From Micavibrio sp. (GTDB taxonomy: Bacteria > Pseudomonadota > Alphaproteobacteria > Micavibrionales > UBA2020): 64,000 nt of DNA. The notes beneath the pieces were generated by a model. The model ran no database searches. It was given only the letters and a program-made list of their open reading frames with translations, and was not told the DNA's origin. The position numbers and the translations under genes were made by a program. The stretch covers positions 248,001 through 312,000 of the forward strand of contig JAPWJZ010000004.1 in NCBI GenBank assembly GCA_028283745.1. The letters run 5' to 3'. Numbering within the stretch: position 1 is the first letter of the stretch; each line of letters begins with the position of its first letter. Below, piece by piece: positions 50,809-59,025 of the stretch.

Positions 50809-53535
50809 TTATTCTGCGGCCTCTCCGCCTTCTTTAATGGCCGTCGCATCCGCCGCGCCGATAACATCGGCCCAGCTGAGTGCGGATTTGACGGTCTTGT
50901 CGTCATTGGAACGCAACGCTTCCACCGGCGGGGCTTCCCACGGCGGCGTTGCGGTAGATTGCTGTGTTGTCGCTGCTGCAGGGGCAGCACCTGTAAATTC
51001 TGCGGGCGCAGCACCTGTAAATTCTGCGGGCGCAGCACCGACAAACTCTTCCTGCGGCGGCAGGAACGGCGCCTGCAGGGGAGCCTGTGCGGGAGCCTGC
51101 ACGGGCGCGGCCTGAACGGGAATTTCGAACGGTGCCTGAACAGGCGCGGTCGGCTGCACCTGCTGCATCGGCGCATCGGTGCCGCGCATTTCGGCCACGG
51201 CGTTCGCGCCGACGGATGCCGAAGCACCGCCGATAACATCCATCCACGATAGCGGCTGCGGCAGGGCAGCGGCGGCAGCCGCACCGGCAGACTCTTTCGC
51301 CTGCTTGCCGCCGGTATTGATAACATCTTCCCACGAAATAGCTGCGGGCGCTTCGGTCACGGGCGGGTCGCGGCGGAGGGGCGTTGCCTCGGCTGCGGCG
51401 GCGCCGCCAATCACTTCCGTCCAGCTGAGCGGGCCGGCGTTGCCGGTTACTTTGGCAACGGCCGATGCCGCGGCTTTTTCTGCTTCCGTCACCACCGGCG
51501 CGGTTCTGCGGGCGGTATCGCTGGGCGCATCCACGGCGGCGGCGTCTTCGGGTTTAATGGTGCTATGCGCTTCGGCGACGGCGGCAACGCCGTTGATGCC
51601 GCATTCCAGCAGGTTCGCGCCGCCTTTTTTGGCGGCGGAGAAACCCTGCGCCAGCGCCTCGATATCCACGTTGGGCTGCATTTGCAGCGCGTCGGCATTC
51701 CATTTCGGGTTGCGGAGGCGCTTCAGCACGTCGTTAACAAGGCGCAGCGATTCCAGCGCTTCTTCCGCCGGCGGCGGAATGGGCAGGAAGCGGTGGACGC
51801 GCATAGCGCGCGCGTGGCCGATGTCGGAGTTATAAATCTGGACTTCAACAACGCTTTTCCCGAAGGCGGTAATGGCGCGGCCTTCGTTGAAGGCTTTCAG
51901 GCCGTCATAGGACGCACGGGCGCGCTGCTGCACGGATGCGTTGGCGCTGTCGGTATAGCCCTTGCCGCCGCCGCCCTGCTGGCCGCCGCGCTGGAAGCCG
52001 GAAACCTCGGTCACCATGGCGGTGCCGACGGTTTTCTCGAAGAAGTCCTTCGTTTGTGTCGGGTCCTCAAGCTTGCCGAAAAGCTTGATGTTGCAGTTCG
52101 CCGTAATAGACCGTGCTTCTTCCTTCACGCGTTTTTCAAGGGCGGGTAAATCCTGGCCCGCGAAGACGAGGGAGAAGCCGAGCGAGCGGGCCTGCGCCGC
52201 CATGACCGCCATACCTTGCGCCGTATAGTAACCGACCTCGTCAAAGATGGCGATGAAGGGGGTTTCAGACCGCGTCGGCTTGTTTTCAATCGCGGTTTCG
52301 GTCGCGCCCTCGACGGAGTTACCGAGGGTTGCGCCCATCATCCCCTTCAGGGTGGACGAAATGATTTTACCAAGGTTGGCCGTTTCATCGCTCGACTTTT
52401 CAAGGGCGGGGATGAGCACGACAAGGATGCGGCGGTTCAGGACCACGTCGAGCATGTCGACGTCGGCAGCCTGGGTATCAAAAATAAACCCGTAGTCATC
52501 GCCCAGCGACTGCATGGAGCGCGTGAACTGCATGGAGAGGTAACCATGCTGCTGGCGGGGGACTGAAGTATCGACGGCGCCGGCATCCGGCGGCATGGGC
52601 TTTTCGTTGCCCTCATCGTCAAACACGTGGTCGACATAACCCGGCAATTCGTTCAGGTAGCCGCGGATCGGCGAGCGCATGTGGTCGGGAATGCTGGCAT
52701 CGCGCGACAGCTTAATGACGGCCTTGAAGGTCAGGTACTGGCGAATGACGGAAATGGCCAGCGGCATGTTCTGGCTCTCGCGCTTGTACACAAGGCAGGG
52801 CATGAGGGCGGAGACGAGCGCGACCGCGCGGTCTTTCCACATCGCGTTGTCGCCTTCGGAATCCGGCATCAGCGAGACGAGCATGTTGGTGAGGTACGAG
52901 GCGGAACCGGAGGAAAACGGGTTCAGCGTGTTGGACGGCACGCGGCCGGAGGCGTTACCCGTCATGTAGTTCATGATCAGCAAATCGTCGTCGCGGCCGA
53001 AGCGGCGCGCCATGGCGGACAGGGTCGACCACAAATCGGTATCTGCTTTACCGTCGATGTAGATGAAGCCCGATGCCCAGCACAGCGCGTTACAGGCATA
53101 AGACTTAAGGCCGAAGGTTTTACCCGAACCGGTTGTGCCGAGGTAAAGGCAGTGCGTCCGCGCATCGGAGTTGGTGAACCAGATTTCCTCGCCCGTGTCG
53201 CTGTCGTTACCGAGGTACAGAATACCGTCGGCCATGCCGAGCGAGCCATCAGGGCGCTTGAAGTTGGGGTCTTTGCGCTGGGCGGACTTGGGCAGCTTGA
53301 AGGGCAGCTTCATCGGCCGCGTCATCAGCCACCAGAAGTACAGGCAGAAAATAAAGAACACGAGGTCGGCAAAGTTGCCGACGATGGGGTCGCTCCAGAT
53401 GCCAATCGCCGCCATGGCGAAGGCAATGCCGGCGGTGGAAGGCTCACGCGCGGAATCAATCGCCCGCGTCGTCCACGGGCGTGCATCGCGGAGCAGGTCC
53501 GCGCCTTTGATCTGATATTTTTCCTTCAACGCCAC
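50809..53535 (-). CDS. dotL: DotL/IcmO-type type IVB secretion coupling ATPase
   Basis: 908 residues. Two transmembrane helices near the N-terminus (about 35-47 and 55-72). Walker A in LGTTGSGKTFGL at 132-143 and Walker B in FIAIFDEVGYYT at 427-438, then the usual ATPase region. The C-terminal part after about 640 is a low-complexity Ala/Pro/Glu tail that holds four copies of a SW-x-[D/E]-VI motif (703-711, 733-740, 762-770, 886-894) and three copies of GAAPAEFT/GAAPAAAT (833-856). In Legionella the DotL tail binds chaperones and effector adaptors, so these motifs may be docking sites. GTG start. Confidence 0.88.
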   Translation of the reverse strand: MALKEKYQIKGADLLRDARPWTTRAIDSAREPSTAGIAFAMAAIGIWSDPIVGNFADLVFFIFCLYFWWLMTRPMKLPFKLPKSAQRKDPNFKRPDGSLGMADGILYLGNDSDTGEEIWFTNSDARTHCLYLGTTGSGKTFGLKSYACNALCWASGFIYIDGKADTDLWSTLSAMARRFGRDDDLLIMNYMTGNASGRVPSNTLNPFSSGSASYLTNMLVSLMPDSEGDNAMWKDRAVALVSALMPCLVYKRESQNMPLAISVIRQYLTFKAVIKLSRDASIPDHMRSPIRGYLNELPGYVDHVFDDEGNEKPMPPDAGAVDTSVPRQQHGYLSMQFTRSMQSLGDDYGFIFDTQAADVDMLDVVLNRRILVVLIPALEKSSDETANLGKIISSTLKGMMGATLGNSVEGATETAIENKPTRSETPFIAIFDEVGYYTAQGMAVMAAQARSLGFSLVFAGQDLPALEKRVKEEARSITANCNIKLFGKLEDPTQTKDFFEKTVGTAMVTEVSGFQRGGQQGGGGKGYTDSANASVQQRARASYDGLKAFNEGRAITAFGKSVVEVQIYNSDIGHARAMRVHRFLPIPPPAEEALESLRLVNDVLKRLRNPKWNADALQMQPNVDIEALAQGFSAAKKGGANLLECGINGVAAVAEAHSTIKPEDAAAVDAPSDTARRTAPVVTEAEKAAASAVAKVTGNAGPLSWTEVIGGAAAAEATPLRRDPPVTEAPAAISWEDVINTGGKQAKESAGAAAAAALPQPLSWMDVIGGASASVGANAVAEMRGTDAPMQQVQPTAPVQAPFEIPVQAAPVQAPAQAPLQAPFLPPQEEFVGAAPAEFTGAAPAEFTGAAPAAATTQQSTATPPWEAPPVEALRSNDDKTVKSALSWADVIGAADATAIKEGGEAAE

Positions 53536-53561
53536 GTGACGCCAAACTCCCGCTTAAAATA

Positions 53562-54113
53562 TCACTTGAAGAAACTATCCGCCGAAACAGGCTCGCCTTT
53601 TTTGGCGCCGCCCGCCGCAGCCGCGCCCGCCTTGGCCGCCGACGGCAGCGTAATGCGCCCGCCGGAAGCCGAAAGATCCGGCGCGGTAAAAAGATGCATG
53701 ATGACAAAACCGACAAGCCCGATGACGATGGCGACAACAAGCAGGGTTTTCACCAGGCCGCCAAAGAAACTGCCGGAGGTCGGCGCTGCCGCCGCAACAA
53801 CGGTGCCGCTTGCGGTGGTGACCAGCGTGGTGCCGTCGCCGCGCATCATGGCATTGGTGACGATGCGTAGGGTATCGGTTGCGCTTTCGCGGTCCTTGAA
53901 GGTCGCAATGGTTTCATCGGCGGGCGCGGCAGCGCCGGTGCGGCGCAGGACGACGGAAAAACTGGTCTTGTCGTCGCGCAGTTCCAGCGTGGCGGAAGCA
54001 AGGCCGCCCATGTCGCCGCGCCAGACGCGCGGCTGGTCGGTGCCGAGGAAGGATACCACCAGCGTGTTGTTGACGACCTTTGCGTCGATGTCATTGCGCT
54101 TGTTCGCAAACAT
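53562..54113 (-). CDS. Membrane protein between DotM and DotL
   Basis: 183 residues. Residues 1-85 look like a small soluble strand-rich domain (KVVNNTLVVSFLG, RVWRGDMGGLASATLELR, SFSVVLRRTG). A transmembrane helix follows at about 115-140 (SFFGGLVKTLLVVAIVIGLVGFVIMHLF), then a Ser/Ala/Gly-rich tail. No family recognised. It lies 11 bases after dotM and 26 before dotL, so it is likely a subunit of the same complex. Confidence 0.68.
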   Translation of the reverse strand: MFANKRNDIDAKVVNNTLVVSFLGTDQPRVWRGDMGGLASATLELRDDKTSFSVVLRRTGAAAPADETIATFKDRESATDTLRIVTNAMMRGDGTTLVTTASGTVVAAAAPTSGSFFGGLVKTLLVVAIVIGLVGFVIMHLFTAPDLSASGGRITLPSAAKAGAAAAGGAKKGEPVSADSFFK

Positions 54114-54124
54114 TGCCGTTCTCC

Positions 54125-55300
54125 TTATCTCTTTCTCGCGCCGCCGGATTTATCCAGCTCGGGGATGGCCCGCGCGGAAGGGCCCTTCATGTAACCTTCA
54201 AGCCCGCGGATGGATTCCTCAAACCGCGGGGTGGGAATTTTTTGCCCGGCGATCAGCTCGTTGGTGTAATGCACCATCGCGCCGGAAGCTTCCGCGCAAT
54301 AGGACTTACGCCCAAGGTTGTTGAGCGGGTACCAAAGATTGCGGTCAATGCCGCGCAGCCACAGGAATTCGGCGGGCGCAAGAACGCCGCCTTCCTCCCG
54401 CGCGCGCTGCAGGCAGCGCAGCAGGGCGGTGTTTTCATACGCGTGCTGGTCGGCAAACTTGCGCAGCTCCCCGCCCAGCTTCGGGTTCTTGATGATGCCG
54501 CGGATCTGGTTGCGCAGCTTGGCCGTGGGCGCAAAGCCCTTGGTGGCCGACCATGAATCGCAAAGGTCGTTCAGCATCTGCACGCTTTCCTTGCGCTTGC
54601 GCGCCATCTTCAGGGCGCAGGCGGCATACAAACCTTGCGCGTGCGGCGCCAGTTTTTCGGGCCCCTGCCAGCGGCGGCCCAGCTGTTCGGCCATGGCCTG
54701 GTAGGCGCGGTTATAATCCAGCTGCCCGCCGATAAAGCTGATTTCGTGATAGGCAATCCATTCTTCGGGCGACAGCTGCTCCGAGAACATCGGCAGCTTT
54801 GCCGGCACCGGCTGGCCGGGCGCGCGGTAAGGCAGTTTGCGCGGGTCGAATTTAAGGAACGGGCGAATGGCGGGGAAGGAGCGCGCCTGTTCCAGCATCA
54901 GCGTTTCAAGGCCCATGCGGCGCTTGTACTGCGTGCCGGGGCCGCGGAAGATAATGGCGATAACCATGCCCGCCATGACGGCAAGGAAGACCACGCGCAG
55001 CGGCTGCACGGCAACAATGGTAATGCGCTTGATAACATCGGGCGTGATGTTTTCAACCGGCATGCCCAGCAGGTACTTGCGCCAGACGCCCACGGTTTCA
55101 CCGCCCACAGCTGTGACGGAGACGGTATCATCACCAAAGATAAGACGGTCGACCCACAGCTCGCCATAGCGTACATAGCGCACGAAGTTAGTCAGTTCAT
55201 TGTGGAAGAAGTGCCAGATCACCCAGGCGAGGCCGCCAATGATGAAGCAGACGGCGAACGTCATGATAAAGTCTTCATGCGGGCTTTTCTGCTGCGACAC
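54125..55300 (-). CDS. dotM: DotM/IcmP-type type IVB secretion protein
   Basis: 391 residues. Two transmembrane helices at about 13-32 and 94-112, then a large soluble domain. The family's conserved end is visible: HAYENTALLRCLQRAREEGG, FLWLRGIDRNLWYPLNNLGRKS and IPTPRFEESIRGLEGYM. DotM forms the coupling complex with DotL and presents substrates. First gene of the module; starts at GTG with an AGGGGAT upstream, or at an ATG 12 codons later. Confidence 0.85.
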   Translation of the reverse strand: MSQQKSPHEDFIMTFAVCFIIGGLAWVIWHFFHNELTNFVRYVRYGELWVDRLIFGDDTVSVTAVGGETVGVWRKYLLGMPVENITPDVIKRITIVAVQPLRVVFLAVMAGMVIAIIFRGPGTQYKRRMGLETLMLEQARSFPAIRPFLKFDPRKLPYRAPGQPVPAKLPMFSEQLSPEEWIAYHEISFIGGQLDYNRAYQAMAEQLGRRWQGPEKLAPHAQGLYAACALKMARKRKESVQMLNDLCDSWSATKGFAPTAKLRNQIRGIIKNPKLGGELRKFADQHAYENTALLRCLQRAREEGGVLAPAEFLWLRGIDRNLWYPLNNLGRKSYCAEASGAMVHYTNELIAGQKIPTPRFEESIRGLEGYMKGPSARAIPELDKSGGARKR

Positions 55301-55559
55301 GGTGCTAACTCATCCCCTGATAAAGTGCCTTTTAACCCCTTGCGGCAGCACCGACCCCCGGTGACGCCGTTTTATATCATCCTGATATATTAACACATAT
55401 TGCCTGCGCGGCCATAGTTTCAATCCGTCATTATATATGTGTGGCGGGTAGATAAGCCCGACTTTTCAAGGTTATATGATTCTTCCTTTAGAAAAATTAA
55501 CCGCCCTGCAAAAAAAGCGGGATTTCCGCGAAAATTTGCGATATTCTGCCCGCCTAGAT

Positions 55560-55634
55560 GCCGACGTAGCACAGCGGTAGTGCAGCGGTTTTGTAAACCG
55601 AAGGTCGGGAGTTCAATCCTCTCCGTCGGCACCA
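55560..55634 (+). tRNA. tRNA-Thr (anticodon UGU)
   Basis: Cloverleaf of 75 bases with encoded CCA. Acceptor GCCGACG pairs with CGTCGGC; D stem GCAC/GTGC; anticodon stem CGGT/ACCG with loop TTTGTAA giving UGU; T arm GGGAG-TTCAATC-CTCTC. Reads ACN codons, mainly ACA. Confidence 0.95.
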
Positions 55635-55660
55635 CTTCTCCAAAATTATGAAAACATACA

Positions 55661-55670
55661 CCCCCCCCCC
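55661..55670 (+). repeat. Homopolymer run of ten C
   Basis: Ten Cs shortly after the tRNA-Thr gene. Such tracts slip during replication and sequencing; no gene lies close enough for obvious phase variation. Confidence 0.8.
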
Positions 55671-55699
55671 TCGCCTTTTATAGGTGCAAGGGACTGACA

Positions 55700-56629
55700 T
55701 TATTTGTTTTTCTGAACTTCCTTGCGCTCCCCCACGGGTAAATCACCCGATGGACCGGAGAGCAGCACCAGTTTTGTGTCCGCGGCCTCATCCAGCGGAA
55801 ACCAGGGCGGCAGCTGCGGGTCGATATGGGCGCAGTGGATGGGGGCGATGGTGGCCATGTGCGCAAGAAACGCCATAAGCTGGCTTTGCCCCTGCCCTGT
55901 CAGCCAGCGGCTGAGGGACATATCTTCGGCATCCATGTGGTCGAGGATGGTTTGCAGGTGTTGCAGCTTATCCAGCGGCAGACCGTTATGAAGCGGCTGG
56001 AATAAGCCTTTATTGCCAAAATTTTCAATATTCAGGTTCTGCAAAACCGCGGGCGGAATATTCTCCCATGCGACATAGGCGGGTGCCGGCAAACGGTCAC
56101 GCCCGAAAAAGTAGGAGCTGTTGCGGATGACCAGCGCGGCGGGCGCCGCTGCCGTGTGACGGGCGCAGAGGATATAGGCGCGGCGGTATTCAACCGTCAA
56201 GTCGCCGCTGGTTTTCACGAAACCGGCGCCGAATTCATCCCGCGCCGGGTCGCGGGGCGGCAGGCTTGCATCGCGCACATCATTATTACGGGCAAGGCGA
56301 ATGAAGCCGTAATGCTCCAGCAGGCTTTTGCCGTTAAAGCCCTGGCTGAGGAAACGCCATTGGGGGAAGGCAAAACCGTAGCGCCCTGTGCGCGCGCAAA
56401 TATCCGCAAGCACTTCAGCAGCGGCATCATCAATATTTTGCGTGAAAATATTTTGCAGCATCTGCTTTTTCTGCGCGGGCAGCAGGCTGCGCACATTAAA
56501 AAGGCACAAGGCTTCGGGCAGCCATGCGGTATTGGCTTTATCATAGCTATGGACCAGCGCAACGGCGGCATGCGCATCCTGCCGCCGCAGAATCTCCTGC
56601 ACTTCCTGCGTTATCGGCTTCGTATCCAT
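55700..56629 (-). CDS. Unknown protein coupled to a NadE-like gene
   Basis: 309 residues; no family recognised and no clear motif apart from repeated hydrophobic helices and a Trp/His-rich end. No signal peptide. Its ATG overlaps the stop of the NadE-like gene by one base (TGATG), so the two products are made together. The C-terminus (LPVGERKEVQKNK) is charged. Confidence 0.62.
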   Translation of the reverse strand: MDTKPITQEVQEILRRQDAHAAVALVHSYDKANTAWLPEALCLFNVRSLLPAQKKQMLQNIFTQNIDDAAAEVLADICARTGRYGFAFPQWRFLSQGFNGKSLLEHYGFIRLARNNDVRDASLPPRDPARDEFGAGFVKTSGDLTVEYRRAYILCARHTAAAPAALVIRNSSYFFGRDRLPAPAYVAWENIPPAVLQNLNIENFGNKGLFQPLHNGLPLDKLQHLQTILDHMDAEDMSLSRWLTGQGQSQLMAFLAHMATIAPIHCAHIDPQLPPWFPLDEAADTKLVLLSGPSGDLPVGERKEVQKNK

Positions 56630-57501
56630 CAATCGCGGCAGATGGCGAGGCTGCCTTCGGGCAGGTAGGGCGTGCGGGGGCGGTAGTTGTTCAGCGCCGT
56701 TTCCTCGGCATAGAACTCCGCAACCGACATCAGCACATCCTGCGGAATGTTCTGCTGCAGGTAGGCGCGTGACAGCAGGCCGTGGCGGTGCATGATGTAC
56801 AAATCAAGCTCGTGCATATGGTTGGCCTGCACTTCGAAGCGGCCGCAATCGCAATCAATCTCGCGGCTTTTTTCGATGGCGATTTTGGGAACGCCAAGAT
56901 ATTCGCACAGCGCCAGCACCTCGGTTTTATACAGGCTGACGATGGGCAGCAGGCTGACGCTTTTGGAAAGCTGGCTATAGGTGCCCAAGGCCTGCTCGGT
57001 CGCGTTGCGCGTGCCGACGGGGAAGTAGTGGCGGGAGCCAAGCCCGTGCCGCGGGTCATTCGCGCCGACGGCGCGGCTGAACAAATGCCCCCAGCGTTTA
57101 TTGTCGTCGCTGCGCTCGATGGTGGCGTCAATTTCCAGCAGTGCGCCGGGGCAGCGGCTTTCAAGCCACGGCAGAATATCGCGCGCCACCCAGTTATCCG
57201 GTGACTTGACGCAAAGGTACGGCTCGCCTTTTCCGGCGAATTCGTTTTTCGCGGCGTGTTCAAAGTTAAGGCCCAGCACGCGGTCCGGCTTGCCCATGCG
57301 GGTGAAGGCGGCGGAGCAGGCGAGGAAGGTTAAAATGGAATCCGTGCCGCTGAGGCCGATGATGAAACCGGGCGCGCGCTCCGCCTTTGCCTTTTGCTCG
57401 ATCCAGTCGACAAGCGCGGCGAAGGTTTTTTCCGCATCCAGCTGGCGGGGCGTATCGGGCAGGGCTTGTGCAAGCGGTTGTGCGGCGGCAATAACGGACA
57501 T
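56629..57501 (-). CDS. NadE-like amidase/synthetase-family protein with a changed PP-loop
   Basis: 290 residues resembling the ATP-pyrophosphatase domain of NAD synthetase. The PP-loop that reads SGGxDS in NadE is SGTDS here (residues 51-55, in IGLSGTDSILTF). The downstream motif GTRNATEQALGTYSQ matches the NadE GTxNxTE pattern, and VSLYKTEVLALCEYLGVPK is also typical. There is no nitrilase-type glutaminase domain. The missing Gly makes it uncertain whether it makes NAD or uses AMP-activation for another product. It is coupled to an unknown gene. Confidence 0.72.
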   Translation of the reverse strand: MSVIAAAQPLAQALPDTPRQLDAEKTFAALVDWIEQKAKAERAPGFIIGLSGTDSILTFLACSAAFTRMGKPDRVLGLNFEHAAKNEFAGKGEPYLCVKSPDNWVARDILPWLESRCPGALLEIDATIERSDDNKRWGHLFSRAVGANDPRHGLGSRHYFPVGTRNATEQALGTYSQLSKSVSLLPIVSLYKTEVLALCEYLGVPKIAIEKSREIDCDCGRFEVQANHMHELDLYIMHRHGLLSRAYLQQNIPQDVLMSVAEFYAEETALNNYRPRTPYLPEGSLAICRD

Positions 57502-57644
57502 AAAAGCTTTCCTTCAAATAACCACCCAAGACTATGAGTTATGAAAAAATTAATCAACGGAAAAGCTTCCGTGTTATAATGGTAAAATACGGGCGAAACG
57601 CCTGATACACCCTAGCGGCACCGCAAACCCAAGGACGGGAAAGC

Positions 57645-58172
57645 ATGGACGCCACAAAAAGCATCGCATCACTTTTGGGCAAAACCGCCGATGGCAGCCC
57701 GGCGCAGCAAAGCCTGCTGGCGCGCCTGCGGGCGGAAAATGCCGCGCAGTACAAAGCCGTGAAAGACAAGCTGGATGCGCAAAACCAGCTGGTACAGCAG
57801 CTTGAAAGCGGCAAGAAGGACCTGCGTACCCAGCAAAAGGAAACAGCACGCGAAAAGCTGGCTGCCATTCGCCAGCAGCTGCAAAGCCTGCAGCTGGCGG
57901 GCAATGACCCCGCGACCCTGAAGCAAATTGCCCGCCTGTCACGCGAGCTTGCCGCCGCCAGGCAAAGCTATGCCGCCGCTGCCGGCAATACCGGCGCGGA
58001 TGCCACCGCCCCCAGCACGGCGGACGATGCCGATTTTAACCAGCAGGCAGATTCTGCTGCCGGCTTGCTGAGGAACCTGGGGCGGCGGCAAAATGACGCA
58101 GCGCCGGAGTCGGTCGGTGACACAACAGCTGAAACAGGTCAAAAAACCGCTTTATCTGACATAATCATATAA
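57645..58172 (+). CDS. Coiled-coil protein, unknown function
   Basis: 175 residues. Long heptad-like stretch from about 25 to 110, rich in Gln, Leu, Ala and Lys (QNQLVQQLESGKKDLRTQQK...). Ala/Asp/Gly-rich C-terminal third, probably disordered. No signal peptide or family match. AAGGACGGGA precedes the ATG. Could be a scaffold or a translocated protein. Confidence 0.6.
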   Translation: MDATKSIASLLGKTADGSPAQQSLLARLRAENAAQYKAVKDKLDAQNQLVQQLESGKKDLRTQQKETAREKLAAIRQQLQSLQLAGNDPATLKQIARLSRELAAARQSYAAAAGNTGADATAPSTADDADFNQQADSAAGLLRNLGRRQNDAAPESVGDTTAETGQKTALSDIII

Positions 58173-58197
58173 TTATCGGTTATTTTGTGACTCCTGT

Positions 58198-58226
58198 TTG
58201 ACATTTTTGAACATCCCTGATATATT
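58198..58226 (+). promoter_or_regulatory. Strong sigma70-like promoter
   Basis: TTGACA, 17-base spacer, TATATT. Serves the following 84-residue gene with a leader of roughly 45 bases. Confidence 0.72.
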
Positions 58227-58279
58227 CATAATATACAAAAACAATTCGCCATATAAATTCGAGGGAAGGACCGCAGCAG

Positions 58280-58534
58280 ATGAAACGTCTCCAGGAAGTT
58301 TTCAACGATGCCTTCAGCATGGATCGTCTCAAGGGCACCGTTATGGGTGCGTCTGCGGGTTACCTGTTTACGGGCGGCCAGCCAGCGGGTTTGGCGCTAG
58401 GCGCTGTTACCGGCTACCTGATGGGCGCTGAAAGGCTGACCGATACCTTCCAGGCTGCCGTGCAGGGCCGTGAAATGGCGCTTGCCACCGTTGAAGCCGC
58501 GCCGCGCCGCGTTGCCCGCGCTTTCACCAAGTAA
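58280..58534 (+). CDS. Small glycine-zipper-like membrane protein
   Basis: 84 residues. One long hydrophobic region at about 22-48 with regularly spaced small residues (GTVMGASAGYLFTGGQPAGLALGAVTGYLMG), as in glycine-zipper proteins that pack in membranes. Basic C-terminus. Strong promoter, good ribosome site (GGGAAGGA) and a clean terminator suggest high, independent expression. Function unknown. Confidence 0.68.
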   Translation: MKRLQEVFNDAFSMDRLKGTVMGASAGYLFTGGQPAGLALGAVTGYLMGAERLTDTFQAAVQGREMALATVEAAPRRVARAFTK

Positions 58535-58562
58535 GTTTTAGAATTATCTCTCCGGAAAATTG

Positions 58563-58592
58563 GCCCGTTTCACCCGAAACGGGCTTTTTTTC
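58563..58592 (+). terminator. Intrinsic terminator
   Basis: GCCCGTTT pairs with AAACGGGC around a six-base loop, then TTTTTTTT. Confidence 0.92.
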
Positions 58593-58732
58593 CGCCCCTC
58601 CAAACCCAGTTTGAAAATAGCGGCGCGAAAAGCGGCTGGCTGTATTGAAATACCCCAAGAATCGCTTTACCAGTTATGGTAATAGTTATATAATATCAAC
58701 AGTCGCAAGCCCGCCAACCGCAAGGAAACCCA

Positions 58733-59023
58733 GTGAACGCCGCTAAAAGCAACACGATGAAAAAGGTTGAAGAAATTCTGCGCCCCGGCACGCTTGCCGA
58801 AAAGCAGGAGCAGATTGACCTGTTCATCTCCGGCGGCCACAGCATGCTGTATAGCGGCGATGTTGCATGGAAGATGACCCTGAAAAAGGAAGACAAGGTC
58901 GTCAAGGGCGATGCCCCTTCGCTGGACGAAGCCTTCAGCCAGATGCGCAGCGTGATGGCGGAAATTTTAAAGCACACCAGCCCCGACAGCCCCGTTGCCC
59001 TCGCCGTCAAGGAGAAGCCATAG
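58733..59023 (+). CDS. Small helical protein upstream of the LRR protein
   Basis: 96 residues starting at GTG with AAGGAAA upstream (an in-frame ATG eight codons on is less well placed). Helical and charged, with a small hydrophobic turn LYSGDVAWKM. No family recognised. The stop is two bases before the next gene, so the pair is cotranscribed and could be a chaperone-substrate pair; that is a guess from size and position. Confidence 0.58.
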   Translation: MNAAKSNTMKKVEEILRPGTLAEKQEQIDLFISGGHSMLYSGDVAWKMTLKKEDKVVKGDAPSLDEAFSQMRSVMAEILKHTSPDSPVALAVKEKP

Positions 59024-59025
59024 CC

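Noticed and set aside
52627..54324. Open frame of 565 codons on the plus strand
   Set aside because: Antisense to dotL and its neighbours; no ribosome site or motif.
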